Source: Caulobacter segnis | Lineage (GTDB): Bacteria; Pseudomonadota; Alphaproteobacteria; Caulobacterales; Caulobacteraceae | DNA length: 64,000 nucleotides | Direction: 5' to 3' | Assembly (NCBI RefSeq): GCF_023935105.1 | Contig: NZ_CP096040.1 | Span: 1,302,001 to 1,366,000, forward strand | Shown: positions 45,263 through 53,726 of the stretch, piece by piece | Layout: every line of letters starts with the position of its first letter | Numbering within the stretch: the stretch's first letter is position 1 | Notes under the pieces: model-generated | What the model was told of the DNA's origin: nothing | The model's database searches: none | Seen by the model: the letters and a program-made list of their open reading frames with translations, nothing else | Translations under genes and position numbers: made by a program

Positions 45263-45284
45263 TCGGATCATGGTCGCGGTCGCC

Positions 45285-45770
45285 TCAGGGCTTGGGCGCG
45301 TTGGCGGCCTCGACATAGTCGGTGCTGGTCGGGCCATAGCCCGAGATGTAGACGCTGGCGCCTTCTGGACCGGTCATGGCGAAGTGATCGACCCCGGCCG
45401 GCTCGCTGTAGAAGCTGCCCGGCGGCAGCACCTTGACCAGCGCCGCGTCGGCCTGGCGGCCGTAGCCGAAGCGCCAGACGCCGGCGACGACGATCGCGGT
45501 GCGGTCGTCGCGATGGCTGTGCGCGGCGATGCGCATGTTGGGCGGGACCCGCAAGGCGATCGTGTAGGGGCCGGCCTTGGTCGGATCCCCGTACAGCACT
45601 GTCGTGCGGATGCCGGACACGCCCGAGGTGCCGGCGGTGGCGCCGCCCTCGACGAGGGCGGCGACGTCCGTGGGGCTCAGGCGCACGAGGCGCTCCTGGG
45701 CGATGGCGGCGCCGGCGAAACCGATCAGGACGATCGCGGCGCCGACAGAGGCGAGACGGCGGCGGCTCAT
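45285..45770 (-). CDS. Secreted cupin-domain protein
   Basis: A 161-residue protein with a signal peptide ending AAIAQ. The cupin metal motif is NMRIAAHSHRDDRTAIVVAG, followed by KVLPPGSFYSEPAGVDHFAM. It could be a periplasmic dioxygenase or sensor; no substrate is evident. It overlaps the upstream alpha/beta hydrolase by ATGA, so the two are coupled. Confidence 0.85.
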   Translation of the reverse strand: MSRRRLASVGAAIVLIGFAGAAIAQERLVRLSPTDVAALVEGGATAGTSGVSGIRTTVLYGDPTKAGPYTIALRVPPNMRIAAHSHRDDRTAIVVAGVWRFGYGRQADAALVKVLPPGSFYSEPAGVDHFAMTGPEGASVYISGYGPTSTDYVEAANAPKP

Positions 45771-46687
45771 TGTTTCGCATCCAGGAAATCGCGGACCAGC
45801 GTCACCGTCGCCTTGGGGTTTTCCTCCATGATCCAGTGACCGGAGTCGGGGACCACGCCCTCGGTGACGTTGCTGGCGGCGAAGCGCATCACGGTCGCCA
45901 TCATCGGGCCGAACGACTTCTCGCCGCCCAGGGCCAGCACCGGCATGGTCAGCTTGCCCTGCGCCACGAAGACCTTGTTGTCGGCGGCGTCCTGGTCGAA
46001 GGCGGCGAATTGCGAGAACCCGCCGTGCATGGCGCCGGGCTGGGCGTAGAGCTTGGCGTAGTGCTCGCGCGAGGCTTCGGTGAAGCGGGCGGGCGTGGCC
46101 GAGAACTCGTTCCAGAAGCGGTCCAGATAGATCCGCTCGCGGCCGGCGACCAGCCGCTCCATGTCCGGGCCGCCGAAGCGGAAGTGCCATAGCAGCGGGT
46201 TCTTGAGGATCTCGTCCCACGGCCCGACGCCCGGCAGGGGCGCATCGATCAGGACGAAGCGGCCGACCCGATCGCGATGCTCGGCGGCGAAGGCGTAGCC
46301 GACCATGTTGCCGATATCGTGGGTGACCAGGTCGGTCTTGGTGACCTTCAGGGCGTCCAGCACGCCGGCCACGTCGCCGCCTTGAGTCTTCTTGTCGTAG
46401 CCGCCGGAAGCCGGCTTGGACGACAGGCCCAGGCCGCGCAGGTCCGGCACGATGACGGTATGGTCCTTGGCCAGGTTCTCGGCGAGCGGCTCCCACATGT
46501 CGCCGGTTTCGCCATAGCCGTGCAGCAGCACCACGGCGGGTCCCTTGCCGCCGACCCGGACGTGGATCGTCACCCCGTTGGTGGCGATCTCCTGCATCTT
46601 GAAGTCGGCGGGGAAGGGCTTGACCTGCGCCATGGCCGAGGTCGAAAGCAATGTCGCCGCCAGGGCGACGGAAGCGAGTTTGAACAT
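45767..46687 (-). CDS. Secreted alpha/beta hydrolase, epoxide-hydrolase-like
   Basis: A 306-residue exported protein (signal peptide ending AMAQ). VVLLHGYGETGDMW is the oxyanion HG segment, LVTHDIGNMVGYAF the nucleophile elbow with Asp instead of Ser, and VPDSGHWIMEENP the catalytic His. An Asp nucleophile is the hallmark of epoxide hydrolases and haloacetate dehalogenases. It sits in one direction with a cupin gene and 91 bases downstream of an STN-type TonB receptor, suggesting periplasmic processing of an imported compound. Confidence 0.88.
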   Translation of the reverse strand: MFKLASVALAATLLSTSAMAQVKPFPADFKMQEIATNGVTIHVRVGGKGPAVVLLHGYGETGDMWEPLAENLAKDHTVIVPDLRGLGLSSKPASGGYDKKTQGGDVAGVLDALKVTKTDLVTHDIGNMVGYAFAAEHRDRVGRFVLIDAPLPGVGPWDEILKNPLLWHFRFGGPDMERLVAGRERIYLDRFWNEFSATPARFTEASREHYAKLYAQPGAMHGGFSQFAAFDQDAADNKVFVAQGKLTMPVLALGGEKSFGPMMATVMRFAASNVTEGVVPDSGHWIMEENPKATVTLVRDFLDAKQ

Positions 46688-46777
46688 CTGCTGTCCTCCG
46701 GATTGGACGTCCGGCGGGACGTCCTCATCAGGCGGAACGCAGGTTTTCGAAGAACCCTCATCAGGCGCGACGGAAAG

Positions 46778-49700
46778 CTAGAAACGCGCGACCAGGCCCA
46801 GCTCGAGACGTCGCCGACGGGGGTCGCCGTAGGTGCTGTAGTTGAAGGCGTCGAGGCCAAAGCCGACACGGTCGGCGATCACCGGCGGACGATGGTCCAG
46901 CAGGTTCTGCACGCCCAGGCGGACTTCGGCGTCCTTGAGGGCCTGGCCGAATGTGATCCGGCGGCTCGCGAACAGGTCGACATAGGCCTGGGAAGGGACC
47001 CGGTCGGCGCCCTGCCACAACGTCAACTGGGCGATGCGCTCGGCGATGTCCGATCGCCCGAAGATCCGATACCCGCCATAGAAATAGACGTTGAAGCCCA
47101 GCGTGGTCCCGCCCTTCGACCAGTCGAGCCCGCCGTTGGCGCGCCAGGACAGGGGACCATCGGCATAGTCGACATAGTCGAGCGCGGGGCTTCGCGGATC
47201 GGTTCGCCGGCGCAGGTGCGGTTGCCAGGTCGCCGCAGCGCGCAGTCGAAAGTCCCCCAGGCGCTCCGTCGGGATCAGGTAGTCGCCTTGCAGGTCGACC
47301 GCTTCGACGAAGGTTCGACCGATGTTGAAACTGGTGGTGTCGATCGCGGTGATGACGCCGGCCGTATAGCCCCGAGCGCGATCGGCGTCGGTGAGCGCGG
47401 CTCGGCGCACGCGACCCGGAAACTGATCCTCGTTCTGGAGGAAAAAGGTCGTGTCGCCGTTGTGGAAGTTGAAGATCTCCTGGCGCTTCTTGATCTGGGT
47501 GTAGTCGATGGACACGCGCAGCCGGTTCAGCGGAGTCACGACCAGACCCGCCGAGAAGCTCCGCGCGTGCTCGGGCCGCAGGCCGATCGCGCCTCCCGAA
47601 CGAAGGTCGTAGACGCCGAGCTGTCCCAGCGGCTCGCCACCGCGGCGAGGATCCACGGGCTGGTTCTCCGCGGGCAGGAGCACCTTGCGCCCGGTCGCCG
47701 CCGCATAGGCCACGGGGTCCGAGGTATAGTGGATCGTGGTGGAGCCGAGTTGCGCGGCCACCGGCGGAACGAAGCCTGACGACAGGCTGGCCCGCGCCAT
47801 CAGCCAGGACACGGGGAAGACCTTGAAGCCGGTGGTGTAGAGCGTCGAGGACTGGCTGCTGTGCTCGGTGACCGCATTAATCAGGCCGCCAGGCGACGCG
47901 TTGGTCGGCGGGCCCTGTCGCGAGGTCTCCCGCCGCAGCGCGAGTTGGAATTCCAGGCCTCTCAGACCCGCGGGACCCGCATAGCGATCCGTCAGCGGCG
48001 CGCGAAGCTCGCCGTAGTATTGGCGCGTCGACTGGACCAGCCCGTTGATCATCAGGTCGATCGAACCGAATCCGCCGCTCGAGAGATGCGCGGTGGTTGA
48101 CGGCACCGCCTCGTGTCGATCCTCGACGGCCAGGGACAGGGTCATCGGACCGCCGCCCAGGTCCAGCACGGGCCCAGCCAGTCGAAGCGAGATATCCTTG
48201 AACCGATTGCTTTGGGCGAGCGTCGAATGGGCGGGCACCGTCACCTTGGCGACGTTGGCGAGAAACGCCTGCTGCCCGCCCAGCGGGTCGATCTGGCCGG
48301 ACGCGACCCCGTCGTAGTAGGCCCCCGCCAGGTCCTGCTCGACCAGATCGGCGTCGATGCTGGCGCGGCCGACGCCGTAGTCGGCGTTCAGTTTCCAGTC
48401 CCTTGGGAGGTCGATGATCGCGCCGAACGATGCGCGCGCGGTCTTGGCCGTGTTGCGTCCGACCGGATCGAGGCCCGGCAGCGGGACGGTCATGTAGATG
48501 GACTGCTGGAATGGATTGCCCGGCGCGTCGGCGTCAAGGCCGACAACGCCGCCGACGCCGCCTTGCGGAACCCGCGCCCGCCCCTGGTTGCGCATCGCCA
48601 GCACATCGGCATAGGCCTCGACCGACGCGCCGAACCGATGGCGGATGCTGGCGATCACCGATGCGGTCGTCCTCCGGCTCAGCAGCGCCCGGCGCGCGCC
48701 GCGGACATCGGGCGACAGGCCGGTGTCCACGCGACCGGCATTGGCCAGCAGCATCGCGCCGCGATCCGAGGCCACCCCGCCGTACGACGCCGGCGCGAAG
48801 GTCGAGTTCGCGCCCAGGCTGGCGCCGCCATAGGCCGGATCGAGCGTCAGGGGCTCGCCGGTGGCGCTGAAGATATTGACCGAGCCGCTGACGGGGTTCT
48901 CGATCGACGCCTGCGCTGGATCGTTGCGATAGCGCCGCGCGCGCGCCGTGACCTCGTAGTCGCGGTCGCCGACGTCCAGACCGTCGCCGCGCAGCAGGCC
49001 GAAGGCGACCATGACATTGGTCCGACCCTCGTCTGGCGAAAAACCGATGCGTCCGTCCAGCCTTCGGACGGGCGCATCGCCCCGATCGGTGATCCCGTAG
49101 GTCACGCCGACGTCCGCGCCGCGATAGTCCCGCTTGAGCACGATGTTGATCGCGCCCGCCGTGGCGCCGGCGCCATAGACGCCCCCGGCCGTGGCGTTGA
49201 GCACTTCGATACGGTCGATCGCGGCCAGCGGCAGGCCGTTGACGTCGGTCTGGGCGACCATCGTCGTGGCGCCCCCGGCCGGCGGCAATCCGGGCATGCG
49301 GCGACCATCCACCAGGATCAGGGTCTGGTTCGAGCCCATGCCCCGCAGATTGACCTCCGAACGGGGGCTGGCGGTCGTGTTCGAAGGATCCTGCAGCGCC
49401 GAGGCGATCTGGGTGTCGCCGGTCGCCATCATCCGCAGGAACTCGTTGATGTCGGCGGAGTGGGACTGCTGGATGTCGCGGCTGCTCCAGACCTTGTAGG
49501 CCTGGATGTCGTTCTCGGTGCGCTGGATGTCGCTGTTCTGCGAGCGCGCCGTCACCAGCAGCTCGGGCAGGGCGACCGGCACGTCCGGCGCGGGCGGCGC
49601 CAGCGTCGGCGCGGCGTCGACGACATAGGCGCCGTCGGTGGTGCGCCGATAGGTCAGGCCTGAGCCTGCCAGCAGCAACGGCAGGGCCTGATCGAGCGTA

Positions 49701-49921
49701 TAGCGGCCTTTCAGGCGCGGCGCCGGACGGGCCTTCAGCGCCGGTCGCGCCATCAGCAGTTCCCGCCCCGAACGCTGGGCGATGTCGGTCAGGGCGGCGG
49801 TCAAGGACTGACCGGTCGTGTCGATCGGAACGGATCGGGTGCGCTGGGCGAGCGCCGGGGTGGCGGCGCCGAGCGCGACGCCCCAAAGCAGCACTACCGC
49901 CCACCGATCATTCCCGCGCAT
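46778..49921 (-). CDS. TonB-dependent receptor with STN signalling domain
   Basis: A 1047-residue receptor. The signal peptide ends ALAQ; residues ~30-85 are the secretin/TonB N-terminal (STN) domain (VPIDTTGQSLTAALTDIAQRSG, LDQALPLLLAGSGLTY), which in FecA-type receptors contacts FecR. The plug (GSNQTLILVDGRRMPGL; VYGAGATAGAINIVLKRDY) and a barrel ending LGLVARF follow. ATG 49921 has GGGGAGC upstream. The FecI/FecR pair 2.3-7 kb away is a plausible partner. Confidence 0.9.
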   Translation of the reverse strand: MRGNDRWAVVLLWGVALGAATPALAQRTRSVPIDTTGQSLTAALTDIAQRSGRELLMARPALKARPAPRLKGRYTLDQALPLLLAGSGLTYRRTTDGAYVVDAAPTLAPPAPDVPVALPELLVTARSQNSDIQRTENDIQAYKVWSSRDIQQSHSADINEFLRMMATGDTQIASALQDPSNTTASPRSEVNLRGMGSNQTLILVDGRRMPGLPPAGGATTMVAQTDVNGLPLAAIDRIEVLNATAGGVYGAGATAGAINIVLKRDYRGADVGVTYGITDRGDAPVRRLDGRIGFSPDEGRTNVMVAFGLLRGDGLDVGDRDYEVTARARRYRNDPAQASIENPVSGSVNIFSATGEPLTLDPAYGGASLGANSTFAPASYGGVASDRGAMLLANAGRVDTGLSPDVRGARRALLSRRTTASVIASIRHRFGASVEAYADVLAMRNQGRARVPQGGVGGVVGLDADAPGNPFQQSIYMTVPLPGLDPVGRNTAKTARASFGAIIDLPRDWKLNADYGVGRASIDADLVEQDLAGAYYDGVASGQIDPLGGQQAFLANVAKVTVPAHSTLAQSNRFKDISLRLAGPVLDLGGGPMTLSLAVEDRHEAVPSTTAHLSSGGFGSIDLMINGLVQSTRQYYGELRAPLTDRYAGPAGLRGLEFQLALRRETSRQGPPTNASPGGLINAVTEHSSQSSTLYTTGFKVFPVSWLMARASLSSGFVPPVAAQLGSTTIHYTSDPVAYAAATGRKVLLPAENQPVDPRRGGEPLGQLGVYDLRSGGAIGLRPEHARSFSAGLVVTPLNRLRVSIDYTQIKKRQEIFNFHNGDTTFFLQNEDQFPGRVRRAALTDADRARGYTAGVITAIDTTSFNIGRTFVEAVDLQGDYLIPTERLGDFRLRAAATWQPHLRRRTDPRSPALDYVDYADGPLSWRANGGLDWSKGGTTLGFNVYFYGGYRIFGRSDIAERIAQLTLWQGADRVPSQAYVDLFASRRITFGQALKDAEVRLGVQNLLDHRPPVIADRVGFGLDAFNYSTYGDPRRRRLELGLVARF

Positions 49922-50272
49922 CGAGGCTCCCCAGCTCGCCACGCACGTAACAGTTGGCATAACGGTGATCAATCATCCGCGGAGCCGTCCGCGTCATGGC
50001 GGCGAAATCGGACCGATCAGCGTCCGCTGGCGCCTTCGAGCGCGCTGGCGATGAGACGCGTGGGAGAACCAGACTGTCGCGGAAATCGTCCTGGTGGCGG
50101 GGGGCGGTTACATGACGGAACCCACACCTCCGCGCGCGCCATATCGGATCGCCGTCTAGCGCCTCCGAGGCAACGCCGCTAAGCCCTTGACGCGAACGGC
50201 GTTCGCGAGCCGAGCCTTGACTCTTCCGCTCGCGCTGGCGCAGAACATTTGGAGAACATTCCGGAGCTTTCC
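49922..50272. other. Gap at the presumed left prophage flank
   Basis: No gene longer than ~40 codons with a ribosome site was found here, and no tRNA. It holds the leftmost copy of the prophage-associated 15-bp palindrome at 50192-50206. The junction between host and prophage probably lies in this stretch, but no att repeat could be identified because the other prophage end is outside the window. Confidence 0.4.
50191..50207. repeat. Prophage palindrome, copy 1
   Basis: CGCGAAC-GGC-GTTCGCG, 7-bp arms, is 66 bases before the start of the zinc-ribbon gene at 50273. The 15-bp core is repeated at 52973, 58587 and 59058. Confidence 0.7.
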
Positions 50273-50608
50273 ATGCCGACCACCCGCGTTCAGGAGCGCG
50301 CCAGTACGCACGCCAGCGCGGCGCCGCCGCCAACGGTCGGAGACCTGATGACCGCGAACCAGCGTCTCGAAATCGGCTGCTGTCGGTGCGGGCGGCGGGA
50401 ACTGATCGAGGCTCCGCGCGCGATCGAACTGTTCGGGGCCTTCACGACCTATCCACAGCTGAAGCGAGTGGCCAAGTGCTCGAAGTGCGGGGCCCGTGGA
50501 GTTGACGGGGACATCTGGGCCCGCGCATCGGTCGAAGACCATTACCGGAACCATGGTGTGACAGCGACCGCATTGCAGGGCGAAACCAAGAGCCCAAAGC
50601 CTACCTAG
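50273..50608 (+). CDS. Small zinc-ribbon protein, prophage-associated
   Basis: A 111-residue protein from ATG 50273, preceded by CCGGAGC. Residues around CCRCGRRELIEAP and CSKCGARGVDGDIW form two CxxC knuckles of a probable zinc ribbon; the ends are disordered. A TTG eight codons upstream is less likely. No family recognised. With the two genes that follow it forms a plus-strand group facing the phage late operon. Confidence 0.6.
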   Translation: MPTTRVQERASTHASAAPPPTVGDLMTANQRLEIGCCRCGRRELIEAPRAIELFGAFTTYPQLKRVAKCSKCGARGVDGDIWARASVEDHYRNHGVTATALQGETKSPKPT

Positions 50609-50652
50609 GCGCCGGCCGACCGCGCCGATAGCTTCCAGCCATGGAGACCGAC

Positions 50653-51054
50653 ATGACCGCAACCCCGGAGCCCTTCACCTGGCAGATCGTCGACACGTCG
50701 ACCAACGAGGTCCGGCGCTTCTACGCCGATGGCGCGGCGCTTGTTGCGACAGGCACCCGAGCGCCCCATGCCTTCTGGCAGCGTCATCCGTTGATCGCCC
50801 AAGCGATCGAGACTGCGGGGCCGGACGGCGAAACCGCGACGGTGCGGATCTGGCTGGCGATGCTCGGCGCACCTGAGGCGCCAAACACCGCGCGCCCTTC
50901 TCGGCCGGCCGACATGACCTTGACTGGCGAGTGGAAGACCGACGTCGACTTCTGGGCGGCGCACCCGTCCGTCGAACATGTCGAGCTGCACCAGCTGGTC
51001 GACGACGACCCGGCCGGAGACTGCTGGACGGCTTCACTCTGGCTGAAGGCCTGA
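50653..51054 (+). CDS. Unknown protein, prophage-associated
   Basis: A 133-residue protein. ATG 50653 (MTATPEPFTWQIVD) is preferred over ATG 50641 because GGAG lies 7 bases before it. The sequence is rich in Trp and acidic residues, with DVDFWAAHPSVEHVELHQLVDDDPAGDCW near the end. No motif, signal or membrane segment is recognised. It ends 5 bases before the SRAP gene. Confidence 0.55.
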   Translation: MTATPEPFTWQIVDTSTNEVRRFYADGAALVATGTRAPHAFWQRHPLIAQAIETAGPDGETATVRIWLAMLGAPEAPNTARPSRPADMTLTGEWKTDVDFWAAHPSVEHVELHQLVDDDPAGDCWTASLWLKA

Positions 51055-51058
51055 GGCG

Positions 51059-51649
51059 ATGTGCAACCTATACAGCCTCAAGACCGCCGATCTCTTCCGA
51101 ACCTGGGAACGCGTACTGCGCCTGCCCGTCGTTTGGGACAGCGATAGGCCGGTATCGAACCTTGAACCCCGACCCGAGATCCGGATGACGGAGATCGCGC
51201 CGATCGTCCGCCATGTCGGTGATCAGGCCGTGGTCTCCATGACCAAGTGGGCCTGGGCGGGGCCCGGCGGGAAGCCCGTGTTCAACTTCCGATCCGACGG
51301 TCGAACCTTCGGCGATAGTGATCGCGTCCTGATCCCGGCCGACGCCTTCTATGAGTTCACCGATCCGCTGCCGGGCCAGAAGCGCAAGACCCGTTGGAAG
51401 TTCACCATGCCGGAAAGCCCGCTGTTCTGGGTGGCCGGGATCGTCAAGCAGGGCTGCTGGTCCATGCTGACCACCGAGCCTGGTCCGGACATCCAGCCCT
51501 ACCATGATCGTCAGATCGTCGTGCTGCCCGGCGAGCAGGGACGCGATTGGCTGGACCTGACCAAACCCGAGGGCGATATCCTTCGCCCCGCGCTGGCCGG
51601 CACGCTCGCTGTCGAGCGGGACTTCCCGCCACCGGAGCTTCTGGGCTAG
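51059..51649 (+). CDS. SRAP/YedK family abasic-site protein
   Basis: A 196-residue SOS-response-associated peptidase (HMCES/YedK) family protein, which crosslinks to abasic sites in single-stranded DNA. Catalytic Cys2 follows the initiator Met; Asn76, Glu99 (in DAFYEFTD) and His149 (in YHDRQIVVL) correspond to the known active site. The usual YNIAPTQ loop is replaced by SNLEPRPEIRM. SRAP genes are frequent on phages, where they may protect phage DNA. Confidence 0.88.
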   Translation: MCNLYSLKTADLFRTWERVLRLPVVWDSDRPVSNLEPRPEIRMTEIAPIVRHVGDQAVVSMTKWAWAGPGGKPVFNFRSDGRTFGDSDRVLIPADAFYEFTDPLPGQKRKTRWKFTMPESPLFWVAGIVKQGCWSMLTTEPGPDIQPYHDRQIVVLPGEQGRDWLDLTKPEGDILRPALAGTLAVERDFPPPELLG

Positions 51650-51690
51650 CCCGATCGGCCGTATCGAGCGGCCGATCGCTGAAACGAAAA

Positions 51691-51729
51691 CGGCCCCATC
51701 AGCGCAACGCCGATGGGGCCGTTCGATTG
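51691..51729. terminator. Bidirectional terminator between SRAP and spanin genes
   Basis: CGGCCCCATC (51691-51700) pairs with GATGGGGCCG (51712-51721), 10 bp with an 11-base loop. On the minus strand TTTTCGTTTC follows, which ends the phage late operon; on the plus strand TTCGATT follows the stem. Confidence 0.8.
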
Positions 51730-51734
51730 GTCGC

Positions 51735-52358
51735 TCAGCCGGCAGGCGAGCGGTCAGACGCCGGATCCGGCGGCCTGATGTTCTGCTTCCAGAGGTCGGC
51801 GTGGCGCACGTACCAGGCGCGCCACGCGATCACCTCGGCAAGCCATTCGTGGGCGACGCCGTAGTTGACGACGACCGTTTCGCCGACGACAGAAAGCGGA
51901 ATGCCGGAGGGGGCTTCGACAGATCCACTGGCGGATCCGGGAAGGGCGGCGCCATCGGCAGCGGCGTCGTGCAGGCGGACAAAGCCGTCAGGCACAATGC
52001 AAGCACGATCACTTTGAACGGTGACATAGACGGGGACCTCCTTCGTCAGGGTCTTGGTGACGGTTCGGATCTCGACCCGGCGCGCCTCGAGGTCGTGGGA
52101 AACCTCGGCGGTGATCGCCTTTCCAGCTGTTGCGACATGGGCGATTACCTTCGCGGCCTTGGCGTCGCGCGCCGCGCGGGCGGCTCTCTCGTCAGAGACC
52201 CCGACGCCGTAGGCATGACGGCAGGCCAGCCAGCCGACAAATGCGACCAGCAGCGCGAGCGCCGCCAACCGACCAGCTCGGGATTTCAAGAAAGCCCCAG
52301 CAAGGTCGCGCGCGATCGTCCAGCCGCGCGCCGCCAACACGCCCAGCCCGCCGATCAC
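51735..52358 (-). CDS. Rz-like inner-membrane spanin
   Basis: A 207-residue protein with an N-terminal membrane anchor (RLAALALLVAFVGWLACRHAY) and a long helical, charged region (DERAARAARDAKAAKVIAHVATAGKAITAEVSHDLEARR) like i-spanins, which span the periplasm. It follows the endolysin gene by ATGA overlap, the standard lysis-cassette order. The outer-membrane partner Rz1 is encoded inside it in another frame. Confidence 0.75.
   Translation of the reverse strand: MIGGLGVLAARGWTIARDLAGAFLKSRAGRLAALALLVAFVGWLACRHAYGVGVSDERAARAARDAKAAKVIAHVATAGKAITAEVSHDLEARRVEIRTVTKTLTKEVPVYVTVQSDRACIVPDGFVRLHDAAADGAALPGSASGSVEAPSGIPLSVVGETVVVNYGVAHEWLAEVIAWRAWYVRHADLWKQNIRPPDPASDRSPAG
51830..52027 (-). CDS. 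Rz1-like outer-membrane spanin lipoprotein, embedded in Rz
   Basis: A 65-residue reading frame wholly within the Rz gene, in another frame. MSPFKVIVLALCLTALSAC has a typical lipoprotein signal with lipobox LSAC (Cys19), followed by a Pro-rich stretch (TTPLPMAPPFPDPPVDLSKP), the classic Rz1 composition. Embedded Rz1 genes are known in phage lambda. With Rz it would fuse inner and outer membranes at lysis. Confidence 0.75.
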   Translation of the reverse strand: MSPFKVIVLALCLTALSACTTPLPMAPPFPDPPVDLSKPPPAFRFLSSAKRSSSTTASPTNGLPR

Positions 52359-52954
52359 GGCTTGGCCCGCGCATAGGCGGCCTTCAGCTTCTGGTCATAG
52401 GCGTGCTTGGCGTAGCTCTTGCCGTTGTACAGCCGCGCGAAGCCCGCCCAGTCCGACGCCCGCAACGCGGCATGCATCGGCGGGTTCGCGATGATGAACA
52501 TGGCGAAGGCGGTGAGCTGAAAGCGCTCCCCCTTGATCATGTCGGCCACGAAGCCCTGCACCGTGGCGTGACCACAGGCGCGGTGATTGAAGCCCATGAC
52601 CTGAAACAGGCCGTAGGACGCCGATCGCAAAGCGGCCGTTTCGTTCAGCGCCATGGCCCGCTCCAGCTGGTTGTAGCGCTGGATCTGCGATGACGGGTAG
52701 TCGCGGGCGCCGAAGTCCGGATAGGAGATGTCTGGGTGCGAGGCGTCGAACACGCCCTTGGTCTCGCGCGAGAAGACATGCGGCTCGAACAGGATGATCG
52801 GCCGCCTTGTGTCGGGATGAACGCCACGGCCGTTACTTTCGACCGCCATCACGGCCCGCACGTGGCGCATGGTGACGTTCAGGATCTTGGCGACGGCGCA
52901 CACGTCGTCGTCGGTGACCGGCAGCGCCGGACCCGCGAAGTCTGCGATCTTCAT
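52355..52954 (-). CDS. N-acetylmuramidase endolysin
   Basis: A 199-residue protein of the N-acetylmuramidase family (PF11860). VMAVESNGRG places the likely catalytic Glu39, and PIILFEPHVFSRET is the second conserved block; ASYGLFQVMGFNH is the goose-lysozyme-like motif. No signal peptide, so export depends on the holins upstream. A copy of the prophage palindrome is 19 bases before ATG 52954. Confidence 0.88.
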   Translation of the reverse strand: MKIADFAGPALPVTDDDVCAVAKILNVTMRHVRAVMAVESNGRGVHPDTRRPIILFEPHVFSRETKGVFDASHPDISYPDFGARDYPSSQIQRYNQLERAMALNETAALRSASYGLFQVMGFNHRACGHATVQGFVADMIKGERFQLTAFAMFIIANPPMHAALRASDWAGFARLYNGKSYAKHAYDQKLKAAYARAKP

Positions 52955-52972
52955 GGAAGTCTCCGGAAAGAG

Positions 52973-52987
52973 GCGAACGGCGTTCGC
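52973..52987. repeat. Prophage palindrome, copy 2
   Basis: GCGAAC-GGC-GTTCGC lies in the 35-base gap between the second holin-like gene and the endolysin start codon. It has the same core as the copies at 50192, 58587 and 59058. Confidence 0.7.
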
Positions 52988-52989
52988 GG

Positions 52990-53307
52990 TCAGGGGCGGG
53001 GCGGCGTCCGATTGCCTGCACGGACCGGCCGCCGCTTGATCACCCAGGCCAGGACGGCGAAGCCCGCGAGGGCGAAAAGGGCGACCAGACCAACCGTGGT
53101 CCAGGAGACGACGGCCGCCGGCTGAACCATCGCCACCATGGCGGCGACCAGCCAGAAGATGGCCAGGCCATGCAGGACCTGGCGCAGCCAGACCGGGGCG
53201 TCGCGCCAGCCCTTGGCGTCATGCCCCAAGAAGAAGGCCGACATGGCGAACGTCCCGACCGCGACCATCGCGAGCACGACGCTCAGCACCTGCAGGAAGC
53301 CGCTCAT
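52990..53307 (-). CDS. Holin-like membrane protein 2
   Basis: A 105-residue protein with three membrane segments (FLQVLSVVLAMVAVGTFAMSAFFLG, VLHGLAIFWLVAAMVAMV, VGLVALFALAGFAVLAWVI) and a basic C-terminus (KRRPVRAGNR). Size, topology and place just before the endolysin fit a holin. Coupled to the upstream gene by ATGA. Confidence 0.65.
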   Translation of the reverse strand: MSGFLQVLSVVLAMVAVGTFAMSAFFLGHDAKGWRDAPVWLRQVLHGLAIFWLVAAMVAMVQPAAVVSWTTVGLVALFALAGFAVLAWVIKRRPVRAGNRTPPRP

Positions 53308-53690
53308 TGGACCACCCCCGGCGCGACCTTGCCCTTGATCCAGGCGAACAGCCTTGCCCGCGCGTCGGGATTGGCGATCAACAGAACGGTCAGGCTGGCC
53401 AGCAGCGCCACGGCCGTCAGGTGGTCGACCTTGAAGCCGACCTTGACCGGACTGATCAGGTTGACGAGGCTGAGCGCCCAATTGACCGCGTCAGCCGCCC
53501 AGGGCGCGCAGAGCGGCGCGGCGGCAGTCACCGAGGCGATGGTCAGAACCGCTTCCAAGGCCTGCTGGATGACCTTGCGCCGCCCAGGCGGCGGCTCGCC
53601 GAAGATGAAGGCCACCATCTTGAAGCCCGCCCAAAGGGTGGACACGATGAGGGCCACGGCCGCCGCGTGCAGCCGGTGCTTGTCGTCCAT
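53304..53690 (-). CDS. Holin-like membrane protein 1
   Basis: A 128-residue protein with three hydrophobic segments (AAAVALIVSTLWAGFKMVAFIF, AVLTIASVTAAAPLCAP, LTAVALLASLTVLLI) and a charged C-terminus. It resembles three-TM phage holins. It could form a holin/antiholin pair with the next gene. Clear membrane protein; the lysis role is inferred from context. Confidence 0.65.
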   Translation of the reverse strand: MDDKHRLHAAAVALIVSTLWAGFKMVAFIFGEPPPGRRKVIQQALEAVLTIASVTAAAPLCAPWAADAVNWALSLVNLISPVKVGFKVDHLTAVALLASLTVLLIANPDARARLFAWIKGKVAPGVVQ

Positions 53691-53726
53691 GGGGACGGTC
53701 TCCTTGTGATGCGAGGGGAAGACCCC

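Noticed and set aside
50191..50207. LexA box
   Set aside because: The alphaproteobacterial box is GTTC-N7-GTTC, a direct repeat; this is a GAAC/GTTC inverted repeat with a 3-base centre.
49922..50272. tRNA or att site at the prophage border
   Set aside because: No cloverleaf-like sequence was found, and an att repeat cannot be recognised without the other end.
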